A stretch of 42,617 nucleotides of DNA, from NCBI GenBank assembly GCA_034409055.1, contig DAOUMU010000375.1:1-42617 (forward strand). Reading direction: 5' to 3'. This document shows positions 15,199 through 23,661 of the stretch, piece by piece. The position numbers and the translations under genes were made by a program. This DNA is from DAOUMU01 sp034409055 (GTDB lineage: Bacteria; Chloroflexota; Anaerolineae; 4572-78; J111). Numbering within the stretch: position 1 is the first letter of the stretch; each line of letters starts with the position of its first letter. The notes below the pieces were generated by a model. It was not told the origin of the DNA. It saw only the letters and a list, made by a program, of their open reading frames with translations, and searched no databases.

Positions 15199-17400
15199 TT
15201 ACGGTCCCCAACTCAGGGAGACATCATCAATATACATCGCGCTGAGGCGGCCGGTCCGGCCGCGGTTGAGGACACTGAAGTAAACGTAAATGGTCTGGCC
15301 GCGCAGGTCGGACAGGTCATAAGAGCGAAGTTCCCAGCTTTGGCTATTGCTTAGCTCGGTGGAGAGCGTTCTGAGCACCCGGAAGTTTTGATTCAGGATC
15401 ATGATATTTTGGACATCGGTGCCCGGTCCGTCTTGACTGATAGGATAGACGTAGGCGCTGAGGGTGACCTGGCCGGCCTCGACCGGAATAGTGACGCGTT
15501 GCCACACGGAACTAAAGCTGAAGGTGTCCCGCCCGCTGGTGGCCCCCACGCGGGCCGACCGGCTGCCGCTACGCACAATACCGGTGTCGTAGCCGCCCCG
15601 AATAGGTGTGTCGCCAAAGACCCAACCGTCGTCACCCTCAAAGCTGGCGTTTACCAGCAACTCGCCCGGTAGCGGTGGTGGGGTCGGGGTGGTGGGGATT
15701 GGTGGTATCGGCGTCAGGGTCGGGGTGGGAGTAAAGGTCCGTGGGGAGGGGAGGATCGGCGTAGAGGTCGGCGAAGGAGAGGGGGTCGGGGTAGGGGTAG
15801 GAGTCAGGGTTGGTTCCTGGACGATGGGGGTCACTGTTATTGGTAGAGGACCACCGATGGCAGCCAGGGCATTGGCTGCTTGAATCAAGCCGGCTCCAAA
15901 CTGGTCAACCGAGCCGAGATTGCGGGCAGTTTGGGCCATAATGGCTTCAATTTCGGCCGGCGAGGCGTTCGGTTTGCGGGATAGCATTAAAGCTGCCACC
16001 CCGGCCACGTGGGGCGAGGCCATTGAGGTACCTTCGAAAAAGCGGTAACTATAGCCAGTGCCGGACGATTTAAAGGTTTGCTGTAGCACGCCATCGGCCC
16101 AGCCGTCCTGGTTTTGATCGACGTCAATATCGCCTCCCGGCGCAACCAGATCGATTTCAGCCCCAAAGTTGCTGTAGGGGGCCAGGGTATTGTCATAACG
16201 CGTAGCACCAACGGCGATCACAAAATCATCGTAGGCGGCGGGGTATTCGACCGGGCCACTACTGTTGCCGGCCGCGGCTACTACCACGACCCCCTTGCTG
16301 TGGGCATATTTGACCGCCTCTTGCAGGGCTTGCGAACCACCGCGCCCGGCCAGGCTCAGATTAATCACTTTAGCCCCCTGGTCGACGGCGTAGATAATGC
16401 CCTTGATAATATCCTCGTAACTCCCCTGACCATTCGACCCTAATACCTTAACCGGTAGGAGACGCGCATCAAAGGCCACCCCGGCTACGCCAAGCCCATT
16501 ATTGGTGCTTTGGGCGATGGTTCCGGCGACGTGCGTGCCGTGCCCTTGATCGTCGGTGGGGTCCGAGTCATTGTTGGTAAAATCGTAACCGGTGAGCCGG
16601 TTGACATTGGCCAGATCGGGCGTGCCAAAATCAACGCCGGTATCGACAATGGCCACCGTTACCCCAGCCCCGGTAGAACTCTCCCAGGCAGTGGACATCT
16701 GAATGGCCTCAAGATGCCACTGGAATTTGAAATAGGGGTCATTCGGTGTAACGGGAGCCGGCATCGATCCGGGTTCGACGGTAATGCCGGCCAGATAGTT
16801 AGGCTCGGCATATTCGACGGTGGGGTCCTGCCTCAACAGATTGGCAATATCCAGGGGATTATGGTCGGGAGAAAAGTTGACACTGTAAAGCTGACTGACT
16901 CCGAGGGCCTGCACAGAGAAGGGTTGGATGGCTTTGCCCACCACGTTGGCCACTTCCTCGATAATCGGTTCCAGTCTGTTCGCGCCAATTTGCTTGAGGG
17001 TCTGATCAAGGCTGGGAATGCCGGCCTTCATAATCCCATCGGTGCCCAGTTCCGCGCTTTGAGCTTGAATGGCGGCTTGCTGAGTTAATTTAAGCAACAC
17101 CTGGCCCGGCACAAATTCCTGGACGTCGGGCGCCACAGCCGCCGGAACCCCTTCTGGAGAAATATCAGGAATATCCGGTGGGGTAACCCCTTCAGGGGAA
17201 GGGGAGGGGGGCATTTCAGCCGTTTCGGTGGGAGGAACGGCTGCCTCCGTGACCGTGGGGGAAGCCGTGGCTTCAGGGCCGGTGACAACAGGAATATCGG
17301 GCGAAATATCGCCAACATCACCGCCGGGCCGGGGTAATTCACAGGCCGAAATGATAAAAAGAATCAGCAAACTAACCGGAATGGTAAGCTTCAGTTTCAT
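15199..17400 (-). CDS. Secreted subtilisin-like serine protease (S8), lipoprotein
   Basis: 733 aa. Lipoprotein signal with lipobox ISAC (Cys20). A Pro/Thr-rich stretch (25-90) is followed by an inhibitor_I9/fervidolysin-like prodomain (about 95-205, with VPGQVLLKL and VEYAEPNY). The S8 catalytic domain has Asp253 (AIVDTGVDF), His287 (GHGTHVAG), Asn378 (AAAGNSS, oxyanion hole) and Ser458 (GTSMASPH). A TPTPTP...SPSP linker of about 70 residues leads to a C-terminal beta-sandwich resembling carbohydrate-binding or proprotein-convertase P-like modules (LLVNASFEGDDGWVF...SAYVYPI). All catalytic residues are present, so it is likely an active cell-surface protease. It lies 72 bases downstream of pyrG on the same strand. 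Confidence 0.93.
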   Translation of the reverse strand: MKLKLTIPVSLLILFIISACELPRPGGDVGDISPDIPVVTGPEATASPTVTEAAVPPTETAEMPPSPSPEGVTPPDIPDISPEGVPAAVAPDVQEFVPGQVLLKLTQQAAIQAQSAELGTDGIMKAGIPSLDQTLKQIGANRLEPIIEEVANVVGKAIQPFSVQALGVSQLYSVNFSPDHNPLDIANLLRQDPTVEYAEPNYLAGITVEPGSMPAPVTPNDPYFKFQWHLEAIQMSTAWESSTGAGVTVAIVDTGVDFGTPDLANVNRLTGYDFTNNDSDPTDDQGHGTHVAGTIAQSTNNGLGVAGVAFDARLLPVKVLGSNGQGSYEDIIKGIIYAVDQGAKVINLSLAGRGGSQALQEAVKYAHSKGVVVVAAAGNSSGPVEYPAAYDDFVIAVGATRYDNTLAPYSNFGAEIDLVAPGGDIDVDQNQDGWADGVLQQTFKSSGTGYSYRFFEGTSMASPHVAGVAALMLSRKPNASPAEIEAIMAQTARNLGSVDQFGAGLIQAANALAAIGGPLPITVTPIVQEPTLTPTPTPTPSPSPTSTPILPSPRTFTPTPTLTPIPPIPTTPTPPPLPGELLVNASFEGDDGWVFGDTPIRGGYDTGIVRSGSRSARVGATSGRDTFSFSSVWQRVTIPVEAGQVTLSAYVYPISQDGPGTDVQNIMILNQNFRVLRTLSTELSNSQSWELRSYDLSDLRGQTIYVYFSVLNRGRTGRLSAMYIDDVSLSWGP

Positions 17401-17472
17401 AGCGCCTTCTCCTGATCATCATCTTATGGTAAATAGTTTATCGCATTTTATGGTAAATGTAAAGCCTATCTT

Positions 17473-19128
17473 TTACTTGTGATTAGTTTGCTCAGCAACC
17501 GGGGTGACGGTTTCTGACGATTTGATTAAACCGGCGTGGAAGCGAGCCGCCTCGATAAAAGCGGAGAATAAGGGATGGGGCCGGGTCGGACGACTTTTAA
17601 ACTCCGGATGAAACTGGCTGCCGACCATAAAGGGATGATCCCGCAGTTCGGCAATTTCAACCAGGCGACCGTCCGGGGAGAGACCGGACAAGACCAGGCC
17701 GGCTTGCTCTAATGGCTCCCGGTACTCGTTATTAAATTCAAAGCGATGCCGGTGTCTTTCATATACCAAATCAGTTTTGTAGGCCCTGGCGGCAATGGTC
17801 CCTTCTACCGGGCAGCAGGGATAACTCCCCAGGCGCATGGTGCCACCCAGATCGGCAATATCACGTTGGTCGGGCATAAGATCAATGACCGGGTAGGGAG
17901 TGGTTGGATTAAACTCGGTCGAGTTAGGGCTATCGATTTCGAATACTTCTCGGGCCAGATCAATCACCATCACCTGCATCCCCAAACATAAGCCCAGGTA
18001 AGGGACTTCGCGAATTCTGGCAAACTTGGCCGCGACAATTTTGCCTTCGATACCCCGCTCACCAAACCCGCCGGGAACGACAATGCCATTCACCCGTTCC
18101 AGCCGGTCGAAACCACGCATCCGCTCCAGGTCCTCGGAAGCAATCCACTCAATCTTGACTTCACAATCTTGCTGGGTGGCCGCGTGTAGAAGGGCCTCGT
18201 AAACGCTAATGTAAGCATCTTCTAAGTCAATGTATTTACCCACCAATCCGATGGTGACAGTGGGCTTGGGTTTTTTGATATGGGCCACCAGGTCACGCCA
18301 TTCGGCCAAATCTGGTGGGCCGCAGGGGATGTTTAGGCGTTCGCAGATAAATTCGGCAATATCCGCTTCCTCCAAAATCAGGGGGACTTCGTAAATGGTT
18401 TCGACCGTGGTTAGGGGGACGACAGCTTGCTTCTCGACGTCACAAAATAGGGCAATCTTTTCGCGGAGTTCATCCCCAACCGGCAAGTCGGCCCGGCAAA
18501 CGATCATATCCGGTTGAATACCAATGCCTCGCAACTCCCGGACGCTATGTTGGGTCGGCTTGGTTTTCAGTTCGTTCGTGGCCTGTAAATGAGGCAACAG
18601 AGTCACATGAATATAAAAGGCATTGTTACGACCGGCATCCTTGCGCATCTGGCGTAATGCTTCCAAAAAAGGCAGGCTTTCGATGTCACCCACCGTCCCC
18701 CCAACCTCGACAATAACGATATCCGCACCGCTTTCACGGGCGATGTGGTTAATGCGGGCCTTAATCTGGTTGGTCACATGGGGAATGACCTGGATGGTTT
18801 TGCCCAGATAATCCCCCCGCCGCTCGCGGTTGATCACTTCCTGGTAGACCTGACCACTGGTCAGGTTGCTGGACCGGGTCAGATTTTCGTCGATAAAACG
18901 TTCGTAAGCCCCCAGATCTAAATCGGTTTCGGCCCCATCCTCCAGTACAAAGACCTCCCCGTGCTCATAGGGACTCATCGTACCGGGGTCCACGTTCAGG
19001 TAAGGATCTAATTTTTGCACCGTTACGGATAGGCCCCGGCTCTTCAAGAGACGGCCAATCGAGGCGGCGGTCACTCCTTTACCCAGTGAGGAAACCACCC
19101 CACCCGTGCAAAAAATGTATTTTGTCAT
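17473..19128 (-). CDS. pyrG: CTP synthase
   Basis: 551 aa, full length. Converts UTP + ATP + glutamine to CTP, the last step of de novo pyrimidine nucleotide synthesis. The N-terminal amidoligase domain has the P-loop GGVVSSLGKGVTAASIGRLL and the EVGGTVGDIESLPF motif. The C-terminal class-I glutamine amidotransferase has the LGLCLGMQ nucleophile Cys, with His/Glu in HPEFKSRP. RHRHRFEFN is also typical. The promoter (19241-19268) and a leader hairpin (19157-19178) precede it. Confidence 0.98.
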   Translation of the reverse strand: MTKYIFCTGGVVSSLGKGVTAASIGRLLKSRGLSVTVQKLDPYLNVDPGTMSPYEHGEVFVLEDGAETDLDLGAYERFIDENLTRSSNLTSGQVYQEVINRERRGDYLGKTIQVIPHVTNQIKARINHIARESGADIVIVEVGGTVGDIESLPFLEALRQMRKDAGRNNAFYIHVTLLPHLQATNELKTKPTQHSVRELRGIGIQPDMIVCRADLPVGDELREKIALFCDVEKQAVVPLTTVETIYEVPLILEEADIAEFICERLNIPCGPPDLAEWRDLVAHIKKPKPTVTIGLVGKYIDLEDAYISVYEALLHAATQQDCEVKIEWIASEDLERMRGFDRLERVNGIVVPGGFGERGIEGKIVAAKFARIREVPYLGLCLGMQVMVIDLAREVFEIDSPNSTEFNPTTPYPVIDLMPDQRDIADLGGTMRLGSYPCCPVEGTIAARAYKTDLVYERHRHRFEFNNEYREPLEQAGLVLSGLSPDGRLVEIAELRDHPFMVGSQFHPEFKSRPTRPHPLFSAFIEAARFHAGLIKSSETVTPVAEQTNHK

Positions 19129-19156
19129 TTATTACCAGTCTCCCTAAAAGTAAAGT

Positions 19157-19178
19157 CCCCAAGAGGATGCTCTTGGGG
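19157..19178 (-). promoter_or_regulatory. Leader hairpin of pyrG
   Basis: A perfect 9-bp stem with a 4-nt loop: on the minus strand CCCCAAGAG-CATC-CTCTTGGGG, followed by ACTTTACTTTT. It lies in the roughly 106-nt leader between the promoter and pyrG, 28 bases before the start codon. The weak U-rich tract after the stem makes a transcription attenuator possible. Firmicute pyrG genes use such a device, but the initial GGG run they rely on is not obvious here. Confidence 0.5.
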
Positions 19179-19240
19179 CTCAGGTATTATGGAGCCAAGT
19201 TTTTGCTCATTGAACATGTTATCACACTATACCCAGGGGT

Positions 19241-19268
19241 ATTATATCATTTTTGGGCCAAATGTCTA
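19241..19268 (-). promoter_or_regulatory. Promoter of pyrG
   Basis: Minus-strand TAGACA (19263-19268), a 16-base spacer and TATAAT (19241-19246). It is divergent from the tRNA promoter about 100 bases away. Confidence 0.65.
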
Positions 19269-19360
19269 TAACCGATTAGGCGTGATTAACCATAGTTTCC
19301 TTGACGTATTGCGTATTGCGTAAAAATGTACTTTGTTGAGTAGGTTGCGATTGTTTTTAT

Positions 19361-19388
19361 TTGACTTTGGGGAAGGGCGTGATATAAT
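19361..19388 (+). promoter_or_regulatory. Promoter of tRNA-Thr
   Basis: TTGACT (19361-19366), a 16-base spacer and TATAAT (19383-19388). The mature tRNA begins 34 bases downstream. Confidence 0.75.
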
Positions 19389-19421
19389 CAGGCATGGTTG
19401 ATCCTAAAGCGATGATTTCTT

Positions 19422-19494
19422 GCCACCCTAGCTCAATCGGCAGAGCAGCTCATTCGTAATGAGCAGGTTGCCGGTTCGATTCCGGCGGGTGGCT
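19422..19494 (+). tRNA. tRNA-Thr (anticodon CGT)
   Basis: A complete 73-nt cloverleaf. The acceptor GCCACCC pairs with GGGTGGC, discriminator T. The D arm is GCTC/GAGC. The anticodon stem GCTCA/TGAGC encloses loop TTCGTAA with anticodon CGT (decodes ACG). The T arm GCCGG/CCGGC encloses TTCGATT. The CCA end is not encoded. T-rich sequence follows immediately. Confidence 0.96.
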
Positions 19495-19530
19495 TTTTTT
19501 ATTTCATCAGTAACTTTACCCAGCAAAAAC

Positions 19531-19560
19531 AAAAGCGCGGGAATTCTCCCCGCGCTTTTA
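19531..19560. terminator. Bidirectional intrinsic terminator
   Basis: AAAAGCGCGGG at 19531-19541 and its complement ending CGCGCTTTT form an 11-bp stem with A/T runs on both sides. It can end both the tRNA transcript (plus) and the cold-shock/RRM operon (minus). Confidence 0.8.
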
Positions 19561-19590
19561 CGATGATACGATAGGTATTCTCAATAGGGC

Positions 19591-19932
19591 TTAATAGCGC
19601 CGACCGCCACCACCACGAGAGGAACCACCACGACCCCTACCTCGATCGCCGCCGCGCCTCCCGCCTCCCCCAGAAGACCGTTCACGGGGAGGACGCGCTT
19701 CATTCACGATGATGTTGCGCTGATTGAGCTCATAATTGTTAAAACGTTCTATAGCCTCTTGGGCAGCCTCGACAGTTTCCATCTCGACAAAGCCGAAACC
19801 TTTCGACCGGCCTGTCATACGGTCGGTAATCACGGTCACCGAAATAACTGGCCCCACCTCAGTAAACAGGCTCTGCAGTTCGTCCTCGGTGGTGGCATAA
19901 TTCAGATTACCAACGTAAAGTTTCTTATTCAT
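19591..19932 (-). CDS. RRM-domain RNA-binding protein with Gly/Arg-rich tail
   Basis: 113 aa. A single RNA-recognition motif spans residues 1-80, with RNP2 LYVGNL (5-10) and RNP1 KGFGFVEM (44-51). Behind it is an RGG-type tail (GGGGRRGGDRGRGRGGSSRGGGG). This matches the Rbp family of cyanobacteria and Chloroflexota, small single-stranded RNA binders often induced by cold. It lies 29 bases downstream of the cold-shock gene on the same strand and is probably cotranscribed, consistent with a cold-response RNA-chaperone pair. Confidence 0.92.
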   Translation of the reverse strand: MNKKLYVGNLNYATTEDELQSLFTEVGPVISVTVITDRMTGRSKGFGFVEMETVEAAQEAIERFNNYELNQRNIIVNEARPPRERSSGGGGRRGGDRGRGRGGSSRGGGGRRY

Positions 19933-19961
19933 AGAAAATTCCTTTCAAACTAATTAAGAGA

Positions 19962-20171
19962 CTACAGGGTTACAACATCGGTGGCCTGTAAGCCCTTGGG
20001 GGTGCGTTCAATGGTAAACTCAACGCGCTGTCCTTCATCTAGTGAGCGATAGCCCTCAGACTGGAGCGCAGAATAGTGAACAAAAACATCTTCGCCACCC
20101 TCGCGTGCAATGAAGCCATAGCCTTTACTGGCGTTGAACCACTTGACGGTGCCTTGAACTCGTTCAGACAT
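19962..20171 (-). CDS. Cold-shock protein (CspA family)
   Basis: 69 aa from ATG 20171. A longer frame starting at 20261 would begin inside the leader and is rejected. OB-fold nucleic-acid chaperone with RNP1-like KGYGFIAR and RNP2-like VFVHYSAL. KWFNASKGYGF is diagnostic. GAAGGAG lies about 14 bases upstream of the start. The gene follows a consensus promoter and a leader of about 140 nt, typical of thermally controlled csp mRNAs. It is first in the operon with the RRM protein. Confidence 0.95.
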   Translation of the reverse strand: MSERVQGTVKWFNASKGYGFIAREGGEDVFVHYSALQSEGYRSLDEGQRVEFTIERTPKGLQATDVVTL

Positions 20172-20244
20172 AATACTGTTTTTTACTCCTTCAAATGTTA
20201 AAATAATACAATAGAGACATAGGTCAAAGAGGTTCACCCGCAGG

Positions 20245-20277
20245 AAAAAACGACCGGCCAAAGATCTGGCGGTCGCT
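20245..20277 (-). terminator. Terminator-like hairpin inside the csp leader
   Basis: On the minus strand GCGACCGCCA pairs with TGGCCGGTCG (one bulged C) and is followed directly by TTTTTT. It lies downstream of the csp promoter and 74 bases before the csp start, so it would stop csp transcription unless read through. It might also serve as terminator for the upstream lipoprotein gene. A conditional attenuator is the more interesting reading. Confidence 0.6.
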
Positions 20278-20316
20278 TCAAAACCGAACAGATATATTCT
20301 TCGTCCTACTGTCTAC

Positions 20317-20345
20317 ACTATACCCGCTTAGCTCGTTTTTGTCAA
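20317..20345 (-). promoter_or_regulatory. Consensus promoter of the csp-RRM operon
   Basis: Minus-strand TTGACA (20340-20345), a 17-base spacer and TATAGT (20317-20322). It is a near-perfect sigma-70 promoter that predicts a 5' leader of about 140 nt. Confidence 0.85.
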
Positions 20346-20398
20346 TTCCAGGATAGAATCCTTATCGGTTGGCAACTTTACCACAACAAACAATGGCC

Positions 20399-20974
20399 TT
20401 ACTCGGGGGTGATCTCGTACCAAAAGTCCGACAAAAATCCCTGGGGGTCCGGCTTGAACAGTTCTTTGACAATCTCGGCTGTGCCATTCGTACAGCCCCA
20501 TTGATAGACCGTGGCCCGGCCCGTGACGGCGGCCGGAATAACATCAGAGCCCGGATTTTCCTGGCAAAAATCCTCCATAGCGGATGTAGGTGTGCGGCTC
20601 GTGTCTGCCTTGGCTGTGCATGGTAAATTGGCACCGACGAAACAAGCCCAGACCTGGCCGCCCATGCAACGCCAGACCGTTCCGGCTACGACCCATTCTG
20701 TTGGCGCGTCGTCAGCCATCTCCAATGCTGCCTTCAGGCCTTGGACGATCTCCTCAGATACCTCCGGGCCAGCATACCGCTCGTCTGGTGCGTCAATCGT
20801 GCCAACCGCTGTACAGTAAGCGAAGGGGTCAGTGAACTGGGCCGGCCCTGTTCCCGCACCGGGACTGGCAGCACCGGTGGGAACGGTGGAGGCTTGGGGG
20901 GCAACGCATGCTGACGAAAGGAACGCGACCAACGTAAAACCGGTTATCCATTGCAGCAACCTTTGGGAATTCAT
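20399..20974 (-). CDS. Hypothetical lipoprotein
   Basis: 191 aa. The signal peptide has a good lipobox, LSSAC (Cys23), followed by a Ser/Thr/Pro/Gly linker. The mature domain has six further Cys residues (for example TDPFAYCTAVGTID, WRCMGGQVWACFVGANLPC, DFCQENPG, WGCTNG), suggesting disulfides. I recognise no catalytic motif. Related sequences are found as orphan lipoproteins in Chloroflexota (from memory, not checked). It sits between the csp operon and the AraC gene, same strand. Confidence 0.7.
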   Translation of the reverse strand: MNSQRLLQWITGFTLVAFLSSACVAPQASTVPTGAASPGAGTGPAQFTDPFAYCTAVGTIDAPDERYAGPEVSEEIVQGLKAALEMADDAPTEWVVAGTVWRCMGGQVWACFVGANLPCTAKADTSRTPTSAMEDFCQENPGSDVIPAAVTGRATVYQWGCTNGTAEIVKELFKPDPQGFLSDFWYEITPE

Positions 20975-21025
20975 ACTCTTTCCTCCTTTGTATGATGAAC
21001 ATCATTTCCGTCGAGAAGTTGGTAC

Positions 21026-21907
21026 TCATATTACAGATGGTGCAAAGCCAAAATGCCGTTTGTACTCCCGGCTGAACTGGGCCGGGCTATTATACCCCAC
21101 CAGATACCCCGCTTCACTCACATTTTTACCTTCTTTTATGAGCGTTTGGGCCTTAAACAATTTGATAGACTTGGCATATTGCAAGGGTGATAAATGCATC
21201 ACTTCCTTGAAGCTTTTATGGAAACCGGAACTGCTCATATTGACCCTCTCTGCCAGTTTTTCCACCGATATAGTTTCCTCCAGATTTTGATGGATGTATT
21301 CCACAGCTCTTGAAATTCGCTGAATCTGCCCTCTCTGCTGCAAAAGATATCTAAGAGAGCCACCTTGTTCATCGCACAGGATGCGATAATAAATCTCATC
21401 CACAATCGACTCCCCCAAAATCGCCGCGTCTCTTGGATTGGCCAGCGTCTCCATAAGCCGGATGGTTGCATCAAGCAGCTTATCATTCAACGGGGCAGAA
21501 AATATACCGGATGGATTGGCAGAAACCGGTTTGGCCGCAACCCCATCTACCCGGTCAATCCTCAGCAAAACGTCAGCCAACCGGCCCAGGTCTATTCTAA
21601 CGCCAGCGGCCAGAAAGGGCTTGTCGGGACTGGCTTCAATAATTTCTGTTTCCACAGGCATGGGCAGAAACAAGGTGAGTAAATTACCGGCGCTGTAATC
21701 GTATTTTTTATGACCCACATAACAATATTTTCTGCCTTGTCCGACAATCACAATAGCCGGCTCGTCAACAGTTGGACTTCTCCCGTGAGTTGTGGATGCC
21801 TTAAAGGTACCGAAGCTTTTTATGCAGGTTTCGTGTACGCCCTCCTGTGGGGTGTGCTGTTCCAAAAGACCTACAAACTTTGCCAGTTTATTGGTTTGAT
21901 AGGCCAT
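21026..21907 (-). CDS. AraC-family transcriptional regulator (AraC_N type)
   Basis: 293 aa. The N-terminal AraC_N-type cupin (residues 40-160) is seen in PTVDEPAIVIVGQGRKYCYVG and PVETEIIEASPDKPFLA. The C-terminal double HTH (about 195-293) includes AVEYIHQNLEETISVEKLAE, MSSSGFHKSFKEVMHLSPLQY and VGYNSPAQFSREYKRHFG. This class often sits next to, and controls, a short-chain dehydrogenase. Here the gene is divergent from a TetR fragment and a broken SDR gene, with 241 bases between. Confidence 0.93.
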   Translation of the reverse strand: MAYQTNKLAKFVGLLEQHTPQEGVHETCIKSFGTFKASTTHGRSPTVDEPAIVIVGQGRKYCYVGHKKYDYSAGNLLTLFLPMPVETEIIEASPDKPFLAAGVRIDLGRLADVLLRIDRVDGVAAKPVSANPSGIFSAPLNDKLLDATIRLMETLANPRDAAILGESIVDEIYYRILCDEQGGSLRYLLQQRGQIQRISRAVEYIHQNLEETISVEKLAERVNMSSSGFHKSFKEVMHLSPLQYAKSIKLFKAQTLIKEGKNVSEAGYLVGYNSPAQFSREYKRHFGFAPSVI

Positions 21908-22089
21908 TCTCTTTCTCCTGAATTTATCCCATAAGCGTCACAAACAATCCGCTGATTGAAACATATTTATTCATCTTCCGGCAATATTATAACCTAAACA
22001 TTTCCTGGGAACAAATAATTTTACAAGATATTATAGAATTGTGCAAGCTTTATGCAGTTTTGTGTATTCATTTTTGCGGATAAGGATAC

Positions 22090-22122
22090 TATAATAACCA
22101 TAAACACGACCGTTCATTCGGT
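22090..22122 (+). promoter_or_regulatory. Candidate promoter and TetR-type operator
   Basis: TATAAT at 22090-22095 (weak -35) is followed by the dyad ACCG-TTCATT-CGGT at 22109-22122, just after the expected transcription start. Such a dyad next to a tetR gene is typical of autoregulation. AGGAGGT lies before the ATG at 22149. The remaining 21908-22089 region shows nothing else I can support. Confidence 0.45.
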
Positions 22123-22148
22123 TTACGGCAAGGAGGTGGTAATTCTGA

Positions 22149-22256
22149 ATGGATCACGTTGAAGACAAACGTCAGGCAATTTTAGACACCATCTTAAGGT
22201 TGATTTCAAAAAACGGCTTTCACGGCACGGCGATGTCGAAGAAAGTCCATTTGTAA
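22149..22256 (+). pseudogene. TetR-family regulator, N-terminal fragment
   Basis: 35 codons. The first 31 residues are a clear TetR HTH start (KRQAILDTILRLISKNGFHGTAMSK), but the helix-turn-helix is cut after helix 1 and turns into KVHL and a stop. A full-length protein is about 190 aa, so most of the gene has been deleted. A good Shine-Dalgarno site and the putative operator are intact. The fragment is 24 bases upstream of the SDR gene, suggesting a former tetR-SDR operon. Confidence 0.75.
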
Positions 22257-22280
22257 AAAAACTCAAAAAGGAGTAATCAA

Positions 22281-23101
22281 ATGTCAAAGAAAATAGCTTT
22301 AGTCACCGGCGCATCATCAGGAATGGGCAAAGAAACGGCCAAACAACTCCTGCAGGATGGGTTGGTGGTGTATGTGGCCGCCAGAAGAGTTGAAAAAAGA
22401 AGGACCTCGAAGCACTGGGGGCCATCACCTTAAAGATGGACGTCACCAAGGAGGAGGATGTTGCCAAGGCGATCGAGACGATTAAGCAGCAGCACGGGGG
22501 AGTCGATGTGCTGGTGAACAACGCCGGGTTTGGCATGTACGGCGCGATGGAAGACACTACCATCGACGACGCCCGCTACCAGTTTGAGGTCAATCTGTTT
22601 GGTCTGGCCAGAGTCACGCAAGCGGTATTGCCCTATATGCGGCAGAAGAGGGCCGGCAAAATCATCAACATCTCTTCGATGGGGGGGAAGATATATACCC
22701 CCCTGGGTTCGTGGTATCACGCCACAAAACACGCGCTGGAAGGCTGGTCGGATTGCTTGAGACTCGAACTCGCTCCCTTTGGCATCGACGTGATCATCAT
22801 CGAGCCGGGCATCATCACCACAGAGTTTGGGTCAGTGGTGGCAGGGCCTATGATGGAGCGATCAGGCAGTTCCGCCTACGCGAATATGGCCAAGGCAGTC
22901 GCTTCCGTAACGGAGAACTCTTATGAGCAAGGTGGGGGTTCACCGCCCTCTGTCATCGCCAAAACCATCTCGAAGGCCCTCAAGGCCAAAAAGCCCAAAA
23001 CAAGATACGCCGTTGGGAAATTTGCCAAACCGCTCATGTTCATGCGGAAATGGTTTGGCGATCGTATTTTCGATAGAGTAGTTATGAGTACCGTGAGATA
23101 A
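22281..23101 (+). pseudogene. Short-chain dehydrogenase/reductase with a frameshift
   Basis: The first frame from ATG 22281 (RBS AAGGAG) gives the Rossmann start KIALVTGASSGMGKETA and continues to AARRVEK, then goes out of frame near 22393-22402 and stops at 22433. The rest, DLEALGAITLKMDVTKEEDV onward, continues in the second frame to 23101. One base appears lost in the A-run (KM-KDLE expected). In the second part NNAG, the catalytic Ser (ISSMGG), YHATK (YxxxK) and a PG motif are intact, so an otherwise complete SDR of about 273 aa has one indel. It may be a recent pseudogene or a sequencing error. Internal ATG 22436 would give a 221-aa protein without the nucleotide-binding strand. Confidence 0.85.
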
Positions 23102-23183
23102 CTGGGCTAACTTGATATGATTTGCGATGACACCATCGTAACAATCCACTCATATTAAACCAATTCAGTACTTACGCAGTGCA

Positions 23184-23301
23184 TGTCATTCCGAGGAGCG
23201 CAGTACCCAAAGGGCATAAACGACGAGGAATCTCCGACAACGAGGGCAAATTCAAGGCGAAATAGGAGATTCTTCACTCGCTGCGCTCGTTCAGAATGAC
23301 A
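23184..23301. repeat. Dispersed TGTCATT...AATGACA repeat, copy 3
   Basis: The same core palindrome as in the 126-273 and 1226-1373 elements, but without the TGTTGACATTT ends and with a 17-base internal insertion after GCGCAG. It lies in the 560-base gap 23102-23661, which otherwise holds a heptamer hairpin and a promoter. Confidence 0.7.
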
Positions 23302-23338
23302 TGGTAGGTAGTTACTGTCGGGTAACGAAAAAGCTAAA

Positions 23339-23391
23339 TAGACGGTAGACAATGGACCGGATGTTTCTCCTCGTCCAACGTCTACCGTCTA
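23339..23391. repeat. Heptamer-periodic hairpin
   Basis: TAGACGGTAGAC (23339-23350) pairs with GTCTACCGTCTA (23380-23391). The whole stretch from 23341 reads in 7-nt register (GACGGTA, GACAATG, GACCGGA and so on), with complementary heptamers in the second half. Confidence 0.7.
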
Positions 23392-23573
23392 CTATTTTCT
23401 GGGAATGAATGATCAATCATCTTCACAAGCGCACTAGCCTGGGGGGGAGTGTCAAGGATCATTGTCAGTCAAAAGCGAACTGGGCGCTGGAACCTTGATC
23501 AAGGTTTGGATTCCGGCTCAAAATGCTGCTGAAGATGACCACTCGTAGCCTTGTTTTTTATAAACACACAGAA

Positions 23574-23602
23574 TGGACTTTGTGGAAAATTTTGTTTATA
23601 AT
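23574..23602 (+). promoter_or_regulatory. Promoter of the ABC importer operon
   Basis: TGGACT (23574-23579), a 17-base spacer and TATAAT (23597-23602), 60 bases before the binding-protein start. ACAAGGAG precedes that start. A CTCATTAAATGAG dyad at 23603-23615 overlaps the expected transcription start and could be an operator. Confidence 0.6.
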
Positions 23603-23661
23603 GCTCATTAAATGAGTATTTAATTATTGAACATCATCCTTTACAAGGAGATCTTAGATCA

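Noticed and set aside
20172..20261. N-terminal extension of the cold-shock protein by 30 residues.
   Set aside because: The segment lies in the predicted untranslated leader and does not fit the CspA family; the ATG at 20171 has the conserved start and an RBS.
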